Positions 35,918-45,884 are shown, counted from the stretch's first letter. The stretch is DNA of 64,000 nt from Pseudonocardia sp. CNS-004 (GCA_001942185.1 MKJV01000068.1:434001-498000); one strand, 5' to 3'. Notes: a model not told the origin generated them from the sequence alone. Made by a program: numbers and translations.

Positions 35918-37063
35918 ATGACGGCGGCCGGGGGCGTGCGTGCATGGCCCCGGGTCGCCCACGTGCTCGCACCGGCCGGCGTCTACCTCGGCATCCGGGC
36001 GGTGGGTGTCGTCGCGCTCGCCCTCATGGCTGGCGGGTCACGGCTGGTGCCGGAGCTCACCAGCTGGGACGCGGCGTGGCTGCTCGCGATCGCCGAGCAC
36101 GGCTACGGCGGCGTCCCCGCCGGCATGGTCGACGCGTACGGCAACCACACGCCGGACACGCCGCTCGGCTTCTTCCCGGGCTATCCGGCGCTCGTCGCCG
36201 CGGTGGGCGTGCTCACCGGCGGCGACCTCGTCGTGGCGGCCCTGCTCGTCGCGGCGGGATCGGGTGTGGCCGCCGCGTACGCGATGACCCGGATCGGGGA
36301 ACTGGTGCCCGGCGGATCGCGGCGCACCGGCCTGCTGCTCACGGCCCTGTTCGCCGCCACGCCGATGGGCATCGTGCTGTCGATGGCCTACACCGAGGCG
36401 CTCTTCTGCGCGCTGGCGGCGTGGGCGCTGGTCGGGGTGCTGCGCGAGCAGTGGCTGCTCGCCGGGCTGTGCGCGGCCGCGGCCGGGCTGGTGCGGCCGA
36501 CCGCGTCCGCCGTGGTGGCCGCCGTCGGCCTGGCGGCGCTCGCGGCCGGGATCGCCCGGCGCGGCGGGTGGCGGCCCTGGGTGGGCGGGCTGCTCGCCGG
36601 CACCGGTTTCCTCGGGTACCTCGGCTGGGTCGCCGCCCGGACGGGCGCGCTCGACGGCTGGTTCCGCATCCAGCGCGGCGGCTGGGGCTGGTACCTCGAC
36701 GGCGGCGCATCGACCGCCCGCTACGTCGGAGGCATGCTCGCCGGCGGGGAGCGGGTGTTCGACGCCGTCACGGTGGTCGCGCTCGTCGGCAGCCTCGTCC
36801 TGCTCGGCCTCGCGGTGACGCGGCGGACGCCGTGGCCGCTGGTGGTGTACGGCGCACTCGCGCTGCTGCCGGTGTGGGGCACCCACGGCCTGATGAACGC
36901 CAAGCTGCGGCTGCTCATCCCGGCGTTCGTGCTGCTGCTCCCCGTGGCGTCCGGGCTGGCAAGGCGGCGGCAGGGCACGGCCGTGGCGGTGGTCGTCGCC
37001 GCGACGCTGGCGTCGGCGTGGTTCGGCGGCTACGCCCTGACCGTCTGGCGGTACGGGATCTGA
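35918..37063 (+). CDS. PIG-V-like GT-C mannosyltransferase
   Basis: 381 aa, about 10 TM helices. SWDAAWLLAIAEHGY is the WDxxWYxxIAxxGY motif of PIG-V-type enzymes with the catalytic Asp in the first loop; LGFFPGYPALV and SMAYTEALFCALAAWALVG follow as expected. Such enzymes transfer mannose from polyprenyl-phosphate mannose on the outer membrane face. It could use the product of the GT2-GtrA gene at 2912 (inference). Ends one base before the convergent TerC gene. Confidence 0.82.
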   Translation: MTAAGGVRAWPRVAHVLAPAGVYLGIRAVGVVALALMAGGSRLVPELTSWDAAWLLAIAEHGYGGVPAGMVDAYGNHTPDTPLGFFPGYPALVAAVGVLTGGDLVVAALLVAAGSGVAAAYAMTRIGELVPGGSRRTGLLLTALFAATPMGIVLSMAYTEALFCALAAWALVGVLREQWLLAGLCAAAAGLVRPTASAVVAAVGLAALAAGIARRGGWRPWVGGLLAGTGFLGYLGWVAARTGALDGWFRIQRGGWGWYLDGGASTARYVGGMLAGGERVFDAVTVVALVGSLVLLGLAVTRRTPWPLVVYGALALLPVWGTHGLMNAKLRLLIPAFVLLLPVASGLARRRQGTAVAVVVAATLASAWFGGYALTVWRYGI

Positions 37064-37064
37064 C

Positions 37065-38072
37065 CTACTCGTGATCCTGGGCGGCGCCGTGCTTGTGGGC
37101 GCGCAGCGAGCCCGCGTGGGCCTTTGCCGTGGGGTCGTTGCGGGTCTTGACCAGGCTCGCCACCGTGACGATCACCAGCACCCCGATGATCACACCGAGG
37201 CTGACCGGGGTGGAGATCTCCGGGACGGCCGTGGAGATGTCCTCGTGGGCCCAGTGCAGGATCAGCTTGATCCCGATGAAGCCCAGGATGATCGCGAGGC
37301 CGGTGGAGAGGTACACGAGCCGGTCGAGCAGGCCCTTCACCAGGAAGTAGAGGGCGCGCAGGCCGAGCAGCGCGAACGCGTTGGCCACGAAGACGATGTA
37401 GGCCTCGGACGTGACGCCGAAGACCGCGGGGATCGAGTCGAGCGCGAACAGCAGGTCGATGCTGCCGATGGCGAGGAGCACGATGAACAGCGGCGTGAAC
37501 ATGCGGCGGCCGTCGACGCGCGTGACGAGCTTGCCCCCGACGTAGTCCTCGGTGATCGGCAGTGCCCGGCGGGCGCCGCGCACGACCGCGTTGTCCTCGA
37601 CGTCCGGGTCCTCGTCGCGGTGCCGGAACAGCTGGATCGCGGTGTAGATCAGCAGGACCCCGAACACCAGGAACATGAACGAGAACAGCGACAGCAGCGT
37701 GGCGCCGAGCGCGATGAAGATCACGCGCATGATCAGCGCCAGGATGATGCCGAACGTGAGCACCTTGTGCTGGTGCTCCTCGGGCACCGCGAACGTCGTC
37801 ATGATGATCACGAAGACGAAGAGGTTGTCGACCGAGAGGCTCTTCTCGACGATGTAGCCGGCGAAGTACTGGGTGCCGAAGTCACCGCCGTAGGCCATGG
37901 CGAACCAGACGCCGAACGCGACCGCCACCAGGATGTAGAAGACCGACCAGGCCGTGGCCTCGCGGAAGCCGACGCGGTGCGGGCGCGCGGCGGCGAGGAC
38001 AAGGTCGAGCGCGAGTAGCAGCACGATCAGCCCGATCGTGACCGCCCACGTGAGCCCGCTGATCTCGAGCAC
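37065..38072 (-). CDS. TerC family membrane protein
   Basis: 335 aa, 8-9 TM helices. Typical TerC/Alx features: ATAWSVFYILVAVAFG, EKSLSVDNLFVFVIIM with acidic residues in the membrane, LPITEDYVGGKL, and SIDLLFALDSIPAVFGVT. Homologues move Mn2+ out or load metal onto exported proteins. GTG 38072 is chosen because GGAGG lies just upstream; GTG 38090 is also possible. I looked for a yybP-ykoY Mn riboswitch upstream and saw none. Confidence 0.93.
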   Translation of the reverse strand: MLEISGLTWAVTIGLIVLLLALDLVLAAARPHRVGFREATAWSVFYILVAVAFGVWFAMAYGGDFGTQYFAGYIVEKSLSVDNLFVFVIIMTTFAVPEEHQHKVLTFGIILALIMRVIFIALGATLLSLFSFMFLVFGVLLIYTAIQLFRHRDEDPDVEDNAVVRGARRALPITEDYVGGKLVTRVDGRRMFTPLFIVLLAIGSIDLLFALDSIPAVFGVTSEAYIVFVANAFALLGLRALYFLVKGLLDRLVYLSTGLAIILGFIGIKLILHWAHEDISTAVPEISTPVSLGVIIGVLVIVTVASLVKTRNDPTAKAHAGSLRAHKHGAAQDHE

Positions 38073-38195
38073 CCGACCTCCACCCACCACTCGCTCTTCA
38101 TTACCAACCCTTTACTACCGACCCTACCGGGAGCGCATCGGAGCCGATGCCCTGAGGCCGGATGGACCAGCACCCCTCTGGGTAGCCTTGCCCTG

Positions 38196-39074
38196 ATGAA
38201 CGAGGCCGTAACGGGCGGCTGGCCCCGCTGCTCGTTCGCCGCCGGTGCGGCGGGCGACCCGCTGGAGGGCACCGCACCGCAGGCGGACCGGTGGTTGTTG
38301 ATCGAGCATCCCGGGCCGTGGCCCACGCAGGCCCTCACCGCGCTGCCGGCCGACGTGACCGACGCCCTCTCGGACTGGGAGGGGCGGGTGGTGCTCGTGC
38401 GCCGTCCCGGCCGGGCCCGCCGGCCCGCCATCCGGCGCTGGTTCCGGGTCGACGCCCGCCCGGGCCACGAGTCGGTCAGGGTCGGCACGTGCCGCACCGA
38501 GTCCGAGCTGGTCGCCGCCGTCGACGCGCCCGGCGAGCCGTCCGACGGGCCGTTGGTCCTCGTCTGCACCCACGGCCGCCACGACACGTGCTGCGCGGTC
38601 CGCGGCCGCGCGGTCGCCGCCGCGCTGGCCGCCGCGGATCCCGAGCCGGTCTGGGAATGCAGTCACGTCGGCGGATGCCGCTTCGCGCCCGCCGTGGTGC
38701 TGCTCCCCCACGGCTACGCGATCGGCGGACTCGACCCGGCCGACGCCACCGCCGTGCTCGCCGCCTACCGGGCAGGCCGCCTCGAGGCGGGCGTCGTGCG
38801 CGGCCGGTCGGCGGTGCCGCCCGCCGTGCAGGCCGCGCAGCACCACGCCCGGCTGGCCACCGGCGCCACCGGCGTGGACGCGCTGCGGCTCGTGCACGTC
38901 GCCCGCGACGATCTCCTGGACGGCAGCACCGACTGGCACGTCGAGCTCGCCGACCCGGACTGCTCGGTGCTGCTGCGCGAGCGGTACGTCGTTGCCGGAC
39001 ACCCCCTGACGTGCGCGGCCACCGCTCCTGGGCGGATGCGCGTCTTCGACGTGCGCAAGCTCGGTGGCTGCTAG
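38196..39074 (+). CDS. Sucrase/ferredoxin-like (thioredoxin-fold Fe-S) protein
   Basis: 292 aa, intact paralogue of the 15248-16116 gene. LVCTHGRHDTCCAVRGRAVAAAL and WECSHVGGCRFAPAVVLLPHGY carry the Cys/His signatures; opens WPRCSFAAGAAGDPLEGTAP, as in the family. Probably a cytoplasmic Fe-S or redox protein of unknown partner. Only a poor iron-box-like sequence lies upstream (about 38178-38196), unlike the other copy. Confidence 0.87.
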   Translation: MNEAVTGGWPRCSFAAGAAGDPLEGTAPQADRWLLIEHPGPWPTQALTALPADVTDALSDWEGRVVLVRRPGRARRPAIRRWFRVDARPGHESVRVGTCRTESELVAAVDAPGEPSDGPLVLVCTHGRHDTCCAVRGRAVAAALAAADPEPVWECSHVGGCRFAPAVVLLPHGYAIGGLDPADATAVLAAYRAGRLEAGVVRGRSAVPPAVQAAQHHARLATGATGVDALRLVHVARDDLLDGSTDWHVELADPDCSVLLRERYVVAGHPLTCAATAPGRMRVFDVRKLGGC

Positions 39075-39098
39075 GTCCTGTCCTAGGAGGGGCGCGCC

Positions 39099-40208
39099 TC
39101 AGCCGGCCTGCACGTCGTCGAGCGCGGCGGCGTCGAGCAGGCCCAGCTCGGCCGCGTGCGCGGCGATCTGCACGCTGTCGTCGACGGCGAGCATCGGCAC
39201 CCCGGCCGCCGTGACCTCGGCGGCCAGCGCGTCGATCTCGGCGAGCCGTCCGGGGAGGGCATGGCGGGTGCGGCGGATGTAGACGGCGCGGATGCGGTCC
39301 GGGTGCTCGTGGGCGAGCGCGGCGTAGATCTCCGGGTCTTGCTGACCGCTGTCGCCCACCAGCACGAGCCCGAGCTTCGGGTGCTCCTCGAGCATCCGCC
39401 GGACGAGCCCGCCCTTGTGCTCCTGCGCGCCGATCCGGAACAGCCCGCTGTGCGAGGGCCCCCAGTCGGTGAGGAGCAGCGGGCCGATCGGGAACCGGCG
39501 CAGCACGACGAACTCCAGCAGCATCTCGTGCAGGTTCCACGGGCTCGTCGAGACGTAGAAGACGGGCCGGACCGGACCGTCGGCCGGCTGCGAGAGCGCG
39601 CGGTAGAGCGGCGCGGCACCGGGCAGCGGCGTGCGCTCCCGCACCGGCGTGAGCAGGGTGGCCCGGACGAACTCGATGCCCCGGGTCAGGCCGGTCTCCA
39701 CGATCGTGTCGTCCACGTCGCTGACCAGACCGATCCGCGCATCCGGGTCGACCACCAGCACCTGCGCCGACACCTCGGCACCGTCGCACAGCCGCAGCTC
39801 GAACGCGTGCCACCCGGGGCGCAGAGGCTCGGCGACGTCAAGCACGGCGTCGAGATAGCCGTCGCGGTCGGCGCAGATCTGGGTCTCCACCCCGGGCCCG
39901 TGCACCGTGACGACCGCTCCCGGGACCTCCACGGTGAGGAAGCGTGCGATGGTCGCACGCAGCACCGACCGCCGCGACCGCGGAGTGGGGTCCGGCGCCG
40001 CCGGCACCCCCACCGCGGGCGCCGCGGCCTCCGGCCTTCCGAGCACGACCCGGCCGCCCAGCCGCACTCGCCGGGTGGTGCCGTGCCCGATGAACGGCAC
40101 GATCATCGGCAGGTGCCGTCCCCGCACCCGCAGCGCGAGCATCACCGCGGCCTGCACCACACTCTCGGCGACCATCGCGGCCCGGACGACCAGCTTGCGT
40201 ACCTGCAC
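39099..40208 (-). CDS. App1-type phosphatidate phosphatase-like protein (DUF2183)
   Basis: 369 aa. Catalytic DVDDT at 164-168 (DxDxT of HAD-like lipid phosphatases), then PVFYVSTSPWNLHEMLLEFV, LLTDWGPSHSGLF and LVLVGDSGQQDPEIYAALA, the conserved App1/DUF2183 blocks. The N-terminal 150 aa carry a beta-rich region with TVEVPGAVVTVHGPG. Yeast App1 dephosphorylates phosphatidic acid; the bacterial substrate is unproven. GTG start. Confidence 0.88.
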   Translation of the reverse strand: MQVRKLVVRAAMVAESVVQAAVMLALRVRGRHLPMIVPFIGHGTTRRVRLGGRVVLGRPEAAAPAVGVPAAPDPTPRSRRSVLRATIARFLTVEVPGAVVTVHGPGVETQICADRDGYLDAVLDVAEPLRPGWHAFELRLCDGAEVSAQVLVVDPDARIGLVSDVDDTIVETGLTRGIEFVRATLLTPVRERTPLPGAAPLYRALSQPADGPVRPVFYVSTSPWNLHEMLLEFVVLRRFPIGPLLLTDWGPSHSGLFRIGAQEHKGGLVRRMLEEHPKLGLVLVGDSGQQDPEIYAALAHEHPDRIRAVYIRRTRHALPGRLAEIDALAAEVTAAGVPMLAVDDSVQIAAHAAELGLLDAAALDDVQAG

Positions 40209-40261
40209 GCCGCAGACCTACCGCACGGCTCCCACCGGAGCCAGGGCGGGTCCCCCGTAGC

Positions 40262-40948
40262 ATGCGATCAGTGCGCACCGTCCTTCTCGACGTCGACGGC
40301 ACTCTCGTCGACTCGGCCACCACGATCGTCGAACACCTGGCCGCGGCCATCGCCGAGGTCGGCTTCCCGGTGCCCGACGCCACGCGGCTGCGCCGGCTCG
40401 TCGGCCCGCCGTTCGAGACCGCCCTGCCCGAGCTGGGCCTGACCCAGGCACAGACGGCAGCGGCGATCGTCGCGTACCGCAACTCCTACGACCTGGTCGC
40501 GGCCACGATCACGCCCGTCTACCCCGGGATTCCCGCGCTGCTGGAACGGCTGCGCGAGGACGGGATGCGGCTCGCCACCGCGACCTCCAAGCCGGAGGAC
40601 CTGGCCCGCAAGATCGTCGCCGGCACCGGGCTCGCCGGCTTCTTCGATCTCGTCGGCGGCGCCGACCATGTGTCCGGCCGCGTGGGCAAGGCCGCCGTCG
40701 TCGGGTCCGTGCTCGGACGGCTGCACCTCGATCCCACCCGGGACCCGGTGGTGCTGGTCGGCGACCGTCACCACGACGTCGAGGGCGCCGCCGTGCACGG
40801 CGTACCGACGATCGGTGTCGGATGGGGCTACGCCGAGCCCGGCGAGCTGGCCGGCGCCCGCCTGATCGTCGACGACCTCGACGAGCTGGCCGAGGCGCTG
40901 CGCGGCGACGCGGTCTGGTCCACCACGCTGCCCCGCGACGCCGCCTGA
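40262..40948 (+). CDS. HAD hydrolase, phosphoglycolate-phosphatase-like
   Basis: 228 aa. Motif 1 LLDVDGTLVDS (D10, D12), motif 2 TATSKP, motif 4 LVGDRHHDVEGAAVHGVPTIGV; helical cap between motifs 1 and 2. Subfamily IA. The ATG follows a TAG-rich -10-like sequence by a few bases, suggesting leaderless expression. Divergent from the App1-like gene. Substrate not deducible. Confidence 0.9.
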   Translation: MRSVRTVLLDVDGTLVDSATTIVEHLAAAIAEVGFPVPDATRLRRLVGPPFETALPELGLTQAQTAAAIVAYRNSYDLVAATITPVYPGIPALLERLREDGMRLATATSKPEDLARKIVAGTGLAGFFDLVGGADHVSGRVGKAAVVGSVLGRLHLDPTRDPVVLVGDRHHDVEGAAVHGVPTIGVGWGYAEPGELAGARLIVDDLDELAEALRGDAVWSTTLPRDAA

Positions 40949-41179
40949 CCCTGCACGAGCCGCGTGTGGGCGCGTAGCGGCGAGTAGCCGGGACCGGGGG
41001 GCCGCTGCGCCGAGTGGGCGCGCAGCGGAGAGGGCGAACGGGCCTACCCGTCGCCGCGCTGGGCGAGTTGACTCGGTCGTCCGAGCCAGCAGCGGGGAGC
41101 CATGGCGACATGGTGCCGAACACGGACATGAACAGGTCGGTTCCGGGACTCCCGGAGCCCACGTCCGGGTTCGTGCACG

Positions 41180-42697
41180 ATGTCCGCTGACGACGAGCCG
41201 CTCGTCGAGGTGGTGCATCGGGTCGGGGCGGCGCTCCTCGTGACCGGCAGCCACCCCGAGCTTCGCCGGGCGCTGTCCGAGATCGGTGAGCAGGTCGTGG
41301 CCGGCGATCCGTGGCTCACCCTCTACTCCGCGCTGATCCGCATCGAGGACGGGGACGCGACGGGGGCCGAGGCCGACCTCCGGCACGCCGGCGCGCTGTT
41401 CCCCGCTGAACCCGACCCTCGGCTCGCTGTCCTCCGCTCGATCGCCGAGCTGTTCGAGGCGGCGTCCGCCGCCGACCTCGCAGCCGATCCTCACCTACTC
41501 GACGAGGAGCAGCGACGGTTCGACGACCCGGTGTGGAGCGCATTGGCTCTCGTCAGCGTCGGAGGCCGGGGCTTGCTCACCGACGCCACCTCGGTGACGG
41601 CCTCCGCGGCGCTGGAGGACGCGCTCGGGCTCGCCCGCCGGCACGGCTTCCGCTACCTGGAGATGCAGTGCTCGACGCTGCTCGCAGGGCTGGCAGGTCT
41701 CGCCGGGGAATACCGGGCGATGACCGCCGCAGCGATCGGCGCGCTCGCGGTGGCGGCCACGCGCGGCTGGGATCGGTCGCCGTGGTCGGCCGCCGCTCGA
41801 TGGATGCTCGCCTACTCCGCGCTGATGCGGGCCGACCCGGCCGAGGCGCGCCGCTACGCGAGCGAGGGGCTGCAGCGAGGCGGGACCGCGCTCCGGCCGC
41901 GCTTCGTGTTCGCAATGCGAGCCGTGTACGGCGCAGCGCTCTTCGACTCCGGTCGCCGGCTCGAGGGGCTGCAGCGGATGCAGCAGGCGAGGGCCGAGCT
42001 CGGCCCGGTCCCGTTGAGCGCCGAGCAGGCAGCCACGCTGGCCGTGCTGGAGCACCACGCCGCGGTCGTGCTCGGCCGGCTGGGCGACGCCCGCGCCGTC
42101 GTCGACTGGCTCTGCGACCGCATCGGCACGCCGGGGGAAGTCCTGCTCATGCAGGCGTGGGAGAAGCTGTCGGTGGGCCGGCACCAGCCCGCCCGCGCGG
42201 ACATCGAACCCATCCTTGCCGGCACCGTCCCGTTGGTCCTGCCGTACACCCGCGTCGAGGCGCTGCTGGTGGCGGCCAATGTCGAAATCTCGGGTGGCCA
42301 GGTGCGCACCGCAAGTGACGCGCTGCGGGCCGCCCTGTCCTCGGGCGCGTCGCTGGACGTCGTACGGCCGTTCGCGCTCGCCGCGGCGGAGGCCCGTGAG
42401 CTACTCGGTCGCCATGTCGCCCGCTCCGCTTCGACCGAGCCGTTCGCGGAGCGGGCGCTCGCCGCTGGGCGCCGCCGCTACGAACGATGGAGCGCGCCTC
42501 TCGACGCCGCCGAGCGGCAGGTGATCGCGCTGCTGTCCTCACCGCTGTCGGTGGAGCAGATCGCCAGGGAGCTGGGCATCCCGATCGCCGAGACGCAGTC
42601 CCGGATGCGGATGACCTACCGCAAGCTCGGCGTGAGCAGCAGGCGGAGTGCGGTGACGGCGGCCTTCGAAGCGGCCTGCCTGCGGGGGCGGTCCTAG
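41180..42697 (+). CDS. LuxR-type regulator lacking the N-terminal ATPase half
   Basis: 505 aa. TPR-like helical repeats (GATGAEADLRHAG, EDALGLARRHGFRYLEMQCSTLL, PAEARRYASEGL) then a C-terminal LuxR HTH (LDAAERQVIALLSS...MTYRKLGVSSRRSAVTAAFEAA). It aligns end to end with the second half of the 43265-45872 protein, starting exactly where the NB-ARC-like ATPase half of that protein ends. The HTH is less canonical (ETQSRMRMTYRKL instead of NTVKSHVRSIYAKL). Either an N-terminally truncated copy or an ATP-independent regulator. Its 231-bp upstream gap shows no gene remnant I can read. Confidence 0.8.
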   Translation: MSADDEPLVEVVHRVGAALLVTGSHPELRRALSEIGEQVVAGDPWLTLYSALIRIEDGDATGAEADLRHAGALFPAEPDPRLAVLRSIAELFEAASAADLAADPHLLDEEQRRFDDPVWSALALVSVGGRGLLTDATSVTASAALEDALGLARRHGFRYLEMQCSTLLAGLAGLAGEYRAMTAAAIGALAVAATRGWDRSPWSAAARWMLAYSALMRADPAEARRYASEGLQRGGTALRPRFVFAMRAVYGAALFDSGRRLEGLQRMQQARAELGPVPLSAEQAATLAVLEHHAAVVLGRLGDARAVVDWLCDRIGTPGEVLLMQAWEKLSVGRHQPARADIEPILAGTVPLVLPYTRVEALLVAANVEISGGQVRTASDALRAALSSGASLDVVRPFALAAAEARELLGRHVARSASTEPFAERALAAGRRRYERWSAPLDAAERQVIALLSSPLSVEQIARELGIPIAETQSRMRMTYRKLGVSSRRSAVTAAFEAACLRGRS

Positions 42698-42988
42698 TCT
42701 GGTCCGTAGTCCACGAACCACACCTCGGCGAGATCGACCGCGGCCAAACCCTGGTCGGCTGCGATCCGTTCGAGCGCGGACGCGAGCCTCAGCGACAGAT
42801 CGACGGCGACGTCAGCAAGGCCGTCGACTCCGGTCTCTGCGAGCGCGGCAACGGCGACGCTCCGCGCCGCGGCCGCCCGGTGCTCCTGGTCGTCGACGTC
42901 GGACAGGACGGCCCGTACCATTTCGTAGGCTCGCCTTCGGGCGCTGAGGTCGATGGACTCCCCTTCGACCCGTCCTGTCCTCGCTCAT
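42694..42988 (-). CDS. Small hypothetical protein, probably frameshifted
   Basis: About 98 aa. An excellent GGAGGAG six bases before ATG 42988 starts MSEDRTGRRG; after the CCCC run at 42960-42963 the frame shifts to SIDLSARRRAYEMVRAVLSDVDDQEHRAAAARSVAVAALAETG...VDLAEVWFVDYGPD. Mostly helical, acidic, no TM. The 3' end overlaps the stop of the convergent LuxR-type gene. I do not recognise a family. It sits between the two LuxR paralogues and could be a partner of either. Confidence 0.5.
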
Positions 42989-43053
42989 GCGGTGCTCCTC
43001 CAGGCCGGCCTAGGTCGTAGCCCACGGATGACGGAGGGTACCGACGTACCGGG

Positions 43054-43070
43054 TCATCTGCCGTGGGTGC
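43054..43070. promoter_or_regulatory. Partial TCAYCY-N5-RGGTGA dyad
   Basis: TCATCT-GCCGT-GGGTGC, one mismatch from the shared dyad of the 47-64 kb block. Lies in the divergent gap between the small ORF and the full-length LuxR gene. Confidence 0.35.
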
Positions 43071-43130
43071 TGCCGATTGGGGTGCACGCGTCCACATGAG
43101 ACGTAAGCGCTCTCCAAATTCTATTTGTCA

Positions 43131-43156
43131 CCAACCTGGTGGACACTCCAGGTTGG
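43131..43156. promoter_or_regulatory. CCAACCTGG/CCAGGTTGG inverted repeat upstream of LuxR gene
   Basis: Perfect 9-bp arms with an 8-base loop, directly after an unusually AT-rich stretch (CAAATTCTATTTGTCA) that may be the promoter. Candidate operator or leader hairpin about 110 bp before the LuxR start. Confidence 0.5.
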
Positions 43157-43264
43157 CAGCCCTATCGTGTTTGTCTCACTGGGCTCCGAGAATGAGCCTG
43201 CAGGCCAAGCAATGAGACGAAAGCAGGAACCAAGTGGTCCAGACGGACCAGAGGGGGACTGGTC

Positions 43265-45872
43265 ATGGCGCTTGTTCCGCACGCCAAGATTGCAATCCCG
43301 AAGATCCCCCCGGAGTTCGTGGTGCGCGACTCGCTGCGCACAGGCTTCGACGCGTGGTCGCGTCCGACCTGGCACTCGTCTGCGCACCGGCCGGGTACGG
43401 CAAGACACTCCTGCTGGCGGATTGGTCGCGCACGAGCACGACCGCGGACACCGCCTGGGTGAATCTCGATCGCGACGACAATGATCCGGGGAGGTTGTGG
43501 GCGTCGATTGTGGCCGCGCTCGCCGCATGCCCGTCGGTCCCGCCCGAACATCGACTGCATTCCGGGATGTGGCACGTCGCCCAGCCGGAGTCGCTCGCCG
43601 AACTCGAAGCGGCGCTCCTGCCACGACCGAGGCCGATCCGATTGATCCTCGACGACCTGGACGAGCTCGTGGATCCGGACGCCCTGCACGGCATCGAGAG
43701 CCTCATCCGCAACCGCCCGGCCGGCATCAGACTCGTCCTGTCCAGCCGGTGCGATCCGCCCATCTCGCTTCGACGACTGCGCCTCGCGGGCCGGCTCTGG
43801 GAGTTGCGTGCCGCGCAGATGCGGTTCACGCCGGCCGAGGCCACGGCCCTGTTCGAAGGGGCTGGGCTACATCTCACGCCCGCACAGGTCGAGGTGCTGC
43901 ACCGGCGCACCGGCGGGTGGGTAGCGGGCCTACGCCTCGCTGCCCTCGGCATGGCCGGGTGCGCGGATCGTGAGGTGTTCCTCGCGCAGTTCTCCGGCGA
44001 CGAGCGCTCCGTCGCCGACTACCTGGTCGGTGAGGTCCTCGGCGGGTTGCCCGAGGACGTGCAGGAGTTCCTGCGCACGATCAGCATCAGCCAGCCGATC
44101 CCAAGTGGGCTCGCCGCCGAGCTGTCAGGGCGGGAGGACGCCGGCAACGTGCTCGACACACTCGAACACCAGACCTCGCTGGTGTCGTCCAGCGGGCCGG
44201 AGCGCGACGACTACATCCTCCAGGAGCTGCTTCGAACCCACCTGCTCGCCGACCTCCGGAGACACGGGCCGAAGCGGGCGGCACAGCTGAACGGCGTCGC
44301 CGCACGCTGGTGGGCGGACCGATGCGAGGCGGCATGGGCACTCGACCATGGGACACGGAGCGACGACCCGGCGCTGTTGACCGACCTGCTGCACCGCTTC
44401 GCTGTTTCGTTGATCCTCTCCGGAGACCACGCGCCGCTGCGGCGCGCACTGGCACGCAGCGTGCCCACGCCGTCGCCACGGATCCCTGGCTTGCCCTGAC
44501 CTCTGCACTCACCGATCTCGAGGTCGGAGAGCTTCCGGCCGCGCGAGGCCATCTGCACCGCGCACAGCAGTCCTGGCCTGCCGACGGCCCTGCGGACCTG
44601 GCCGTGTTGCGGGCCGCCGCCGAACAGCTGAGCGCCAGCCTCTCCCCGCCCACCGCCGGACCGGAGACCGCCGCGCTGAAAATAGACGAGCTACCCGCCG
44701 AACCCGAACTGGAGGCTCTCGCGCGCGTCAGCCGGGGTATCGCTCGCCTCGAACGGGGAGATCGCGTCGCGGCGGGCGAGGAGCTCGAGCGTGCGCTCGT
44801 TCTGTGCCGGAGGCACGGATTCGACTACCTGATGATGCAGTGCCTCGCGCTCCTGGGTGTCGTCGCAGCGGTCGGTGGCGACGTGCGGGCGATGCGGACC
44901 GCGAGCAGCCAGGCCGTTGAAGCCGCCGCCGAGCACGGCTGGGAGAGAACCGTGTGGTTCGCCGCCGCCACGGCCACGCTCGCCTACGCCGCGCTGATGC
45001 GAGCGGAGACCGACGACGCCGAGCGACTGACAGCTGCGGGCCTGGCATTCGGCGTCACTTCCGCGTCTCCCCGTCTGCATTTCACATTGCGGGCGGTCCA
45101 TGGAGCCGCGGCATTCGACGGTGGTGAGAGAGCGGCCGGGTTGGCCGAGCTGCAGCAGGCACGCTCGGCGTTCGGCGATCTTTCCGCCGGGCCGGAGCAG
45201 GTCGTTGCGATGGCGCTGCTGGAGTTCCGCGCCGCCTTGATGCTCGGACACATCGCGGCAGCGCGGACCGTGCTCGGGTGGCTGGCCGAGCGCAGCGGAG
45301 ACGCAGGCGAACTCCACGTGATGCGGGCATGGGTCGAAGCCAGTGCGGGGAGGCACGAGCAGGCCCGCTTCCTCGTCCGGCACGTCTTGGAGCGCCCCGA
45401 GTCGACGGTGCTCCCGCAGACCATGGTCGATGCCTGGCTGCTGGAGACGTCGATCGCGGTCGCCGCGGGGGAACGGCCCGCCGCCCGCCGTGCCCTGCAG
45501 GCCGCGCTGGCCCTCGCAGAGCCGCTCGACGCGCTCCGGCCGTTCGCCCAGGCGGGGGCCGGCATCCGCGAGATGCTCGTGCACCAGCACGGCAGCTTCG
45601 GGGCCTCGGAGGCGTTCGTCGACCGTGCGCTCGCCGCGGGTGCGGGCGCTGCCCATTCGGAGGCGACGCTCAGCGAGCGGGAGCTCACCGTGCTCCGGCT
45701 GCTCCCGTCGCTGCTGTCGCTGGGCGAGATCGCCGACGACCTCGCCGTCTCGGTCAACACCGTGAAGAGCCATGTGCGGTCGATCTACGCGAAGCTCGGG
45801 GTGAGCAGCAGGCGGCTGGCCGTGCTCGCGGCCCACGAACACGGCTTGCTCACCGACATGCACTTGGTTTAG
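43265..45872 (+). CDS. LuxR/MalT-type ATP-dependent transcriptional regulator (LAL), frameshifted
   Basis: About 868 aa. MALVPHAKIAIPKIPPEFVVRDSLR opens the protein; after a frame change near 43350 the STAND ATPase follows with Walker A CAPAGYGKTLLLADW and Walker B LILDDLDEL, then LVLSSRCDPP and RTGGWVAGLRLAAL. A second change near 44465 leads into TPR-like repeats and a canonical LuxR HTH (LSERELTVLRLLPSLLSLGEIADDLAVSVNTVKSHVRSIYAKLGVSSR). MalT-type regulators are activated by ATP and a small inducer. Next to the stress block whose units share a dyad, so a candidate master regulator (inference). Confidence 0.87.
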
Positions 45873-45884
45873 GAGGGTCCTAAA
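45868..45884. terminator. Small palindrome containing both convergent stop codons
   Basis: TTTAGGA-GGG-TCCTAAA; the TAG stops of the LuxR gene (45870-45872) and the DUF2252 gene (45880-45882, - strand) lie within the arms. Probably a weak bidirectional terminator. Confidence 0.5.

Noticed and set aside
38073..38195. yybP-ykoY Mn2+ riboswitch upstream of TerC
   Set aside because: Neither the conserved loop sequences nor a matching fold could be found in the leader.
38178..38196. IdeR box at the second ferredoxin-like gene
   Set aside because: Only about half of the consensus positions match, so it is not listed as a site.
41040..41179. Remnant of an ATPase half upstream of the short LuxR gene
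   Set aside because: No Walker motif or aligned residues could be read in any frame of the 231-bp gap.
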